A model generated the notes under the pieces. That model saw only the letters and a list, made by a program, of their open reading frames with translations, was not told where the DNA came from and did not search any database. A program made the position numbers and the translations under genes. Below, piece by piece: positions 60,307-64,000 of a stretch of 64,000 nt of DNA (position 1 is its first letter; each line of letters starts with the position of its first letter). Source of the stretch: Paraburkholderia saeva (GTDB lineage Bacteria > Pseudomonadota > Gammaproteobacteria > Burkholderiales > Burkholderiaceae); NCBI RefSeq assembly GCF_907164555.1, contig NZ_CAJQZC010000008.1, positions 186,001-250,000 of the forward strand, given 5' to 3'.

Positions 60307-60567
60307 ATGAACAAATCCGCAAAAAACCAGGGCGCGCCTGCAAAGTCTCGAGAAGATTACGAGGTATCCGTGCTCTCCAGGACCATGGGATACGAGCGTT
60401 ACTTCGGGGTTTTGCGGGTCGTACGCAGGCGTGACCGGCGCGTCATTTTCCCGTTTGATGGCGCACCCGAACTGGGTCCGTTTCAATCCAAGGATGAGGC
60501 CATCAACGCTGCCAGAGAATACGGCGAGAAACTGATCGCAGACGATATCTCCACTCCCGAGCCATAG
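60307..60567 (+). CDS. Small conserved protein of unknown function (86 aa)
   Basis: An 86-aa soluble protein: SREDYEVSVLSRTMGYERYF, RVVRRRDRRVIFPFDGAPELGPFQSKDEAINAAREYGEKLI. This pattern is familiar from small Burkholderia proteins of unknown function. ATG at 60307 follows ACTGGCC, a weak site. It forms a run of small genes with those at 59711 and 60661. Confidence 0.65.
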   Translation: MNKSAKNQGAPAKSREDYEVSVLSRTMGYERYFGVLRVVRRRDRRVIFPFDGAPELGPFQSKDEAINAAREYGEKLIADDISTPEP

Positions 60568-60660
60568 TGAATCGGGCACGCCGTATGCTGCCGTTCATTC
60601 GGGCAGTCGCATTTCCATGTGGCTACCTGTTCAGGATTCTTTCATCGACAGGAGAGCATC

Positions 60661-60813
60661 ATGCCGCTAAAGAGAGGAACGTCGAAGGAAACGGTGTCGC
60701 GGAATATCAAAACCGAAACAAAGCACGGGAAGCCGCACAAACAGGCTGTAGCGATTGCGCTCAATCAGGCGCGCAAATCGGGTGCGAAAATTCCAAAGAA
60801 GAGCGACAAGTAA
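60661..60813 (+). CDS. DUF6496-type small basic protein (50 aa)
   Basis: A 50-aa, Lys-rich protein: MPLKRGTSKETVSRNIKTETKHGKPHKQAVAIALNQARKSG. The G-x-S...I..E...G.P..QA.AIAL..AR pattern is typical of a widespread family of small proteins in proteobacteria and may bind nucleic acid. An excellent ribosome site (AGGAGAG) precedes the ATG. Confidence 0.75.
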   Translation: MPLKRGTSKETVSRNIKTETKHGKPHKQAVAIALNQARKSGAKIPKKSDK

Positions 60814-60819
60814 CGGATT

Positions 60820-61219
60820 GCGCTTCGTGGGCGGAGAGAACGATGAAAGCGCTGAGCCATCATGGCCGATCAAGTGGACACCGCGCGGCAAGCGCCGCAT
60901 TCACAAGACACCGGCTCAGCGCGAAATCGACGCATGTGAATACTGGCTCGCAAAGGAGCTGCACACCCTGGGGGCGCGCGTCATTGTTTCATTGGGCGCG
61001 ACTGCGCTAAAAGCGGTGCCCGGTGATTCGCATGTCCGCCTGCAGGATGCGCCTGGCAAAACAATCGAGCACGGCGAGTACCTGGTTGTTGCGACGTGGC
61101 ATCCGTCTTTTGCCTTGCGCGCACCGGATCCTGACACGCGTCGCGCGGTCTACGCCGCGATTGTCGCGGCGTTCCATACTGCGAACGAACTGCGGCATTC
61201 CCGCAAAAAGTCCGGCTGA
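60820..61219 (+). pseudogene. UdgX-type uracil-DNA glycosylase, C-terminal remnant
   Basis: About 125 residues match the C-terminal half of UdgX, the SAUDG-like enzyme that cross-links to uracil in DNA. The remnant has KWTPRGKRRIHKTPAQREID with the hallmark KRRIH loop containing the cross-linking His, then ARVIVSLGATALKAV and VVATWHPSFALRAPD (H-P-S motif 3). The N-terminal half with the GE(Q)PG...VGPAG active-site motif is absent. Only an odd RFVGGENDES stretch precedes it, and there is no good start. It is a truncated gene fused to unrelated sequence. Confidence 0.7.
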
Positions 61220-61245
61220 TTCCGCGCGCGGTCTCGTGACCTTTC

Positions 61246-62820
61246 TCACGCCTCAGCGATGCGGCGCGCCTCCTCGAGCGTAAGCGGCTCGCGCATGGCT
61301 TCCGAAAGCCTGCCGGTGGCGTCCCCCCGCTCGCACGCAACGATCGCACGTACCTCGCCATCCTTCACGAGGTACGCGATGAAATTCAACGCATCGAGAT
61401 CGCCGTCGATTTCGACGCTATCCGGGTCATCGACGTGGCCGAGGTAATCGATGGTTTTTTCGTAGTGCCATGTCCAGAAGTAGGGCACGCCGACGTACTC
61501 GCACGGCTCACCCGCAATGTTCATGGCGGCGACCCGCGCGAGTTGCTGTGCGACGCGCCAGTGCTCGATGCGCACATGCGCCTGCGAGCGCGGCAACGGA
61601 AAGCGCGCAACATCGCCCGCCGCATAAAGACCCGGCGCGGCCATCATGCCTGCATCGACGGTGACGCTGCGGTCGTCGTTCAGCTGGATGCCCGAGAGAA
61701 ACGAAGTTGCGGGCGTGACGCCTGTCGCCGCAATGACGACGTCGGCGGGAAGGTGTTCGCCTGTGTCGAACACGACTTCGCGCACTGCACGGTCGCCCCT
61801 CAGTGCGCTAACACGTGCGCGAGTATGAAATATCACGCCATTTTCTTCATGCAGACGTTTGATCCTCTCGCCGATGCGCACGCCGAACTGCTTTGCGAAC
61901 GGGACGTCTGCCGGGCAGATAACGTGTACGTCGATATTTCGCTTGCGCAAACCGCCCGCAACTTCAAGACCGATAAAGCTCGCGCCAGCGATGACGACGC
62001 GCTTCGCCGCGCCTTGCGCGCCGGCATCATCGAGCGATGCAAGAATGGCGCGCGCATCGTCGCGATTGCGCAGCAGGTGCACATGTGTCAGGTTCGTTCC
62101 AGGAATATCGGGCGGCTTCGGCGTGCCGCCGGTGCACACCAGCGCGGCGTCGTAATCGATTGCTGTGCCGTCGTCGAGTTCTGCGCGCTTCGCATTTGCA
62201 TCGAGTCGTGCCACACGCGATTCGATGCGCTCGATCTTTTGCGTGGCAAAAAAATCAGGGTCGAGAAGCGGCGGCACGTCGTCTACAGGCATGTCGCCCG
62301 CAACGACAAACTTGGAAAGCGACGTACGGTCGTAAGGCTCGCGTGCGTCGCCGCCCGCAAGCACGATCCGTCCTTCGAAACCCGCTTCCCGCAGCGCTGC
62401 GCTCGCAGCCGCGCCCGCCGCGCCCGCACCGGCAATCAGCACCGTCCTGCTGGTCGAACCGTTCTTGATTCGTTGCGTGCGTGCGTCTTCTTCTGTTTCG
62501 AGCGAGACGAATACGTTTCCATCCCGCACCGTCGCCGCATAGCGCGTAAGCGGCTTGAGCGGTGGCGGTTCGACGATGCTGCCATCGTTCAGGTCGAACG
62601 TTCCCTTGTGCCAGGGGCAAACGAGCCGTCCGTTGCAGATCGTTCCTTCTTCGAGCGGCGCACCCGCGTGCGGGCAGTCGGCAGACCATGCGCGCACCGT
62701 ATCGCCGTCGCGCACCAGCAGAAGCGGGACTTCTTTTCCGTCGTGCCTGACGCATACCCGTGTGCCGCGCCCGGTGGGCAGGTCTTCCACGCGCGCAACC
62801 TGATGAATGGCTGGGGACAT
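61246..62820 (-). CDS. FAD/NAD(P)-dependent oxidoreductase with N-terminal Rieske domain
   Basis: A 524-aa protein. Rieske [2Fe-2S] domain at residues 5-105 with Cys49-x-His51 (CPHAG) and Cys68-x2-His71 (CPWHKG). The pyridine-nucleotide-disulfide reductase module follows, with FAD site TVLIAGAGAAGAAASAALREAG and NAD site RVVIAGASFIGLEVAGGLRKR, the ATGVTP motif and GLYAAGDVARFP, and a C-terminal reductase domain (FWTWHYEKTIDYLGHVDDPD). This is the AIFM3-like layout, probably an electron-transfer ferredoxin-reductase-like enzyme. Partner unknown. Confidence 0.92.
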   Translation of the reverse strand: MSPAIHQVARVEDLPTGRGTRVCVRHDGKEVPLLLVRDGDTVRAWSADCPHAGAPLEEGTICNGRLVCPWHKGTFDLNDGSIVEPPPLKPLTRYAATVRDGNVFVSLETEEDARTQRIKNGSTSRTVLIAGAGAAGAAASAALREAGFEGRIVLAGGDAREPYDRTSLSKFVVAGDMPVDDVPPLLDPDFFATQKIERIESRVARLDANAKRAELDDGTAIDYDAALVCTGGTPKPPDIPGTNLTHVHLLRNRDDARAILASLDDAGAQGAAKRVVIAGASFIGLEVAGGLRKRNIDVHVICPADVPFAKQFGVRIGERIKRLHEENGVIFHTRARVSALRGDRAVREVVFDTGEHLPADVVIAATGVTPATSFLSGIQLNDDRSVTVDAGMMAAPGLYAAGDVARFPLPRSQAHVRIEHWRVAQQLARVAAMNIAGEPCEYVGVPYFWTWHYEKTIDYLGHVDDPDSVEIDGDLDALNFIAYLVKDGEVRAIVACERGDATGRLSEAMREPLTLEEARRIAEA

Positions 62821-63338
62821 TGCATTCTCCGGTGACTATGTCAGTGCTCCGCATGAAGCGTGCCTCGTCGAATCCCGGTTGATTCCGCGGCTCCAGGGCG
62901 TGTGATTTGAGGGCCGCAATGGACTTTTTTCAAGCTGATGTGTTTTGCCTGCAGGCTGGCTGCTGTGGATGCCGAAACTTTTGAACAGACACGAAAACGC
63001 TCTTTACCCCGGTTACCTTTGCCGGCGCCCTGCAGTGCACGACACTGATCTTCGTTCTTGAGAACGGACTCAATATCCAGAACGGAAAGCCGGGACAGGA
63101 TGGCCGGTTCTTTGGAAGGCAGGCGTACGTGGACTTGAGCGGTGAGCAGTTCGGCACGTTGTCGCCTGGCCGTCAGTACGACTTTCTCACCGACTTCGTC
63201 GCGCCACTGACAGGCGTAGCTGGAACACTCGGCGACACGGGCTTTACGCATCCCTTCGTCGCACAATCGCGCCCGGGGAAAAGCTTCGCGGCCCGCCCAA
63301 TCGCGAAGCGAACGGAATGGGCGGGTCGTGCCGGATGT
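62821..63338. other. Intergenic region containing a porin remnant
   Basis: 518 bp between two minus-strand genes. The part 63003-63280 is the porin remnant listed separately. The rest shows no recognised feature. Confidence 0.5.
63048..63275 (+). pseudogene. Gram-negative porin, internal fragment
   Basis: On the plus strand the sequence reads IFVLENGLNIQNGKPGQDGR, FFGRQAYVDLSGEQFGTLSP, GRQYDFLTDFVAPLTG and ends after GDTGFTHPF, strands 3 to 5 and loop 3 of Burkholderia porins. Sequence before 63048 (TPVTFAGALQCTTL) is only vaguely porin-like and nothing after 63280 matches. It covers about one fifth of a porin and cannot be functional. Confidence 0.75.
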
Positions 63339-63977
63339 TCAGCTACGGTCGTATGAGAACTGGATTCCCGCCGTGCCGCCTGTTTCGACAAAGAGATCGA
63401 TAAAGGCCGGCACCGTTTCGCTGCGCGACCAGTCCCGCTGCAGTTCGCAGAAGAGCTGCGCAACGCTGATCATCTTCCCGCCTGCCTGCTCGATGCGGCG
63501 CAGCGCAGCGTCGTGAGCAGCGAGCGATGTCCCACCGACGGCGTCAACCACGACGTACACCTCGTAGCCTTCCTTCAGCGCGTCCAGTGCGGGGAAGGTC
63601 AGGCACGCCTCCGTCCACAACGCGGTCATGATCAGCTTCTTGCGGCCGGTCGCCTTCACCGCCGCGCGAAATTCAACGTCCTCCCAGGAGTTGATCGTCG
63701 TCCGGTCGTACGACGGAAAGTCGTTCAACACCGCGCGAAGTTGGGGAATCGGCGGTTTGTTCAGGCCGGTCTTCACGTTGACTGTCGAATGCACGATCGG
63801 CAGCCCATAGGCCACCGCGGCCTTCGATGCACCCACGATGTTGTTGATCAGCAACTGGCGGTCCATCGATGCAATCGAATTGACCTGAACGGGCTGATAG
63901 TCGATGACGATAAAGGCCGCGTTTTGCGGGGTTAAAAGATGATCGCTTGCGGGATCGCGAACCGGGTCGCTAGCCAT
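63339..63977 (-). CDS. Isochorismatase-family hydrolase (YcaC-like)
   Basis: A 212-aa cysteine hydrolase of the isochorismatase-like fold. Asp26 in FIVIDYQP, a Lys in GRKKL (113-114) and Cys125 in WTEACLTFPALDALKEGYEVYVVVDAVGG form the expected Asp-Lys-Cys triad. The ALWTEACL block is typical of the YcaC/nicotinamidase-related group. Substrate unknown. The start at 63977 has AGAATC upstream; the gene's upstream region runs off the window. Confidence 0.92.
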   Translation of the reverse strand: MASDPVRDPASDHLLTPQNAAFIVIDYQPVQVNSIASMDRQLLINNIVGASKAAVAYGLPIVHSTVNVKTGLNKPPIPQLRAVLNDFPSYDRTTINSWEDVEFRAAVKATGRKKLIMTALWTEACLTFPALDALKEGYEVYVVVDAVGGTSLAAHDAALRRIEQAGGKMISVAQLFCELQRDWSRSETVPAFIDLFVETGGTAGIQFSYDRS

Positions 63978-64000
63978 GTCTGATTCTCCACTTCATGTTG

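Noticed and set aside
61435..62835. A 466-codon plus-strand frame opposite the Rieske-FAD oxidoreductase
   Set aside because: The minus strand has complete Rieske and FAD/NAD motifs. The plus-strand translation has none.
62841..63266. A 141-codon minus-strand frame upstream of the oxidoreductase
   Set aside because: The opposite strand here is plainly a porin fragment, which explains the open frame.

Overview
The window is high-GC DNA with strong GC3 bias. It carries Burkholderia-type porins, a selB-selC pair, a prpBC-acnD-prpF methylcitrate cluster, a phosphoketolase-glycogen phosphorylase pair and a complete type VI secretion (T6SS) locus. Together these point to Burkholderiaceae, most likely Paraburkholderia or a close relative. 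This is inferred from family knowledge; no database was searched.

Layout. (1) 1-2700: the 3' part of selB, then the selenocysteine tRNA gene (selC). The tRNA is followed directly by a scrapyard of truncated mobile elements (IS5-type and IS6-type transposase remnants) and a broken NCS1 permease. (2) 2711-4334: a small hypothetical gene, a NarL/FixJ-type regulator whose receiver lacks the usual phospho-acceptor, and a 620-bp control region with a perfect 20-bp palindrome. (3) 4335-30291: one long plus-strand T6SS locus. It runs tssB, tssC, hcp, tssE, tssF, tssG, tssH(clpV), vgrG, a YwqK/MORN-like protein and a DUF4280 PAAR-like protein. An unusual insert follows: a small membrane protein, a family-3 solute-binding protein, two SDF-type carriers and an Asp/Glu racemase. 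Then come a TssJ-like lipoprotein, tssK, tssL, tssM, tssA and an unassigned 393-aa protein that is a good effector candidate.

(4) 30300-38600: accessory genes and debris. These include a porin remnant, a class V aminotransferase, a MarR regulator with a very clear operator-promoter, a DUF1398 protein, a lipoprotein related to RNase Sa/barnase but lacking two catalytic residues, a carbonic-anhydrase-like remnant and a Tat-exported alkylsulfatase with a small partner gene. (5) 38579-45462: a 2OG-Fe(II) oxygenase; a porin, solute-binding protein and M20 amidohydrolase cluster divergent from a LysR regulator; a DUF4440-like lipoprotein; and an AraC regulator overlapping a VOC protein.

(6) 46074-51598: phosphoketolase, glycogen phosphorylase and a membrane protein. 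Glycogen breakdown could feed sugar phosphates to the phosphoketolase. (7) 51759-58116: the propionate (2-methylcitrate) genes prpB, prpC, acnD and prpF. A sigma-54-type promoter and inverted repeats lie upstream of prpB, and a terminator follows prpC, so the cluster is probably split into unequal transcripts. (8) 58362-64000: small stress or envelope genes (YetF/DUF421, ParB-like, low-affinity iron permease family, DUF6496), a UdgX remnant, a Rieske-FAD oxidoreductase, another porin remnant and an isochorismatase-family hydrolase.

The most unusual part is the transport/racemase module inside the T6SS locus. Both SDF-type carriers keep the substrate-binding Asp and Arg of the last helix but have lost the residues that bind sodium in characterised members.
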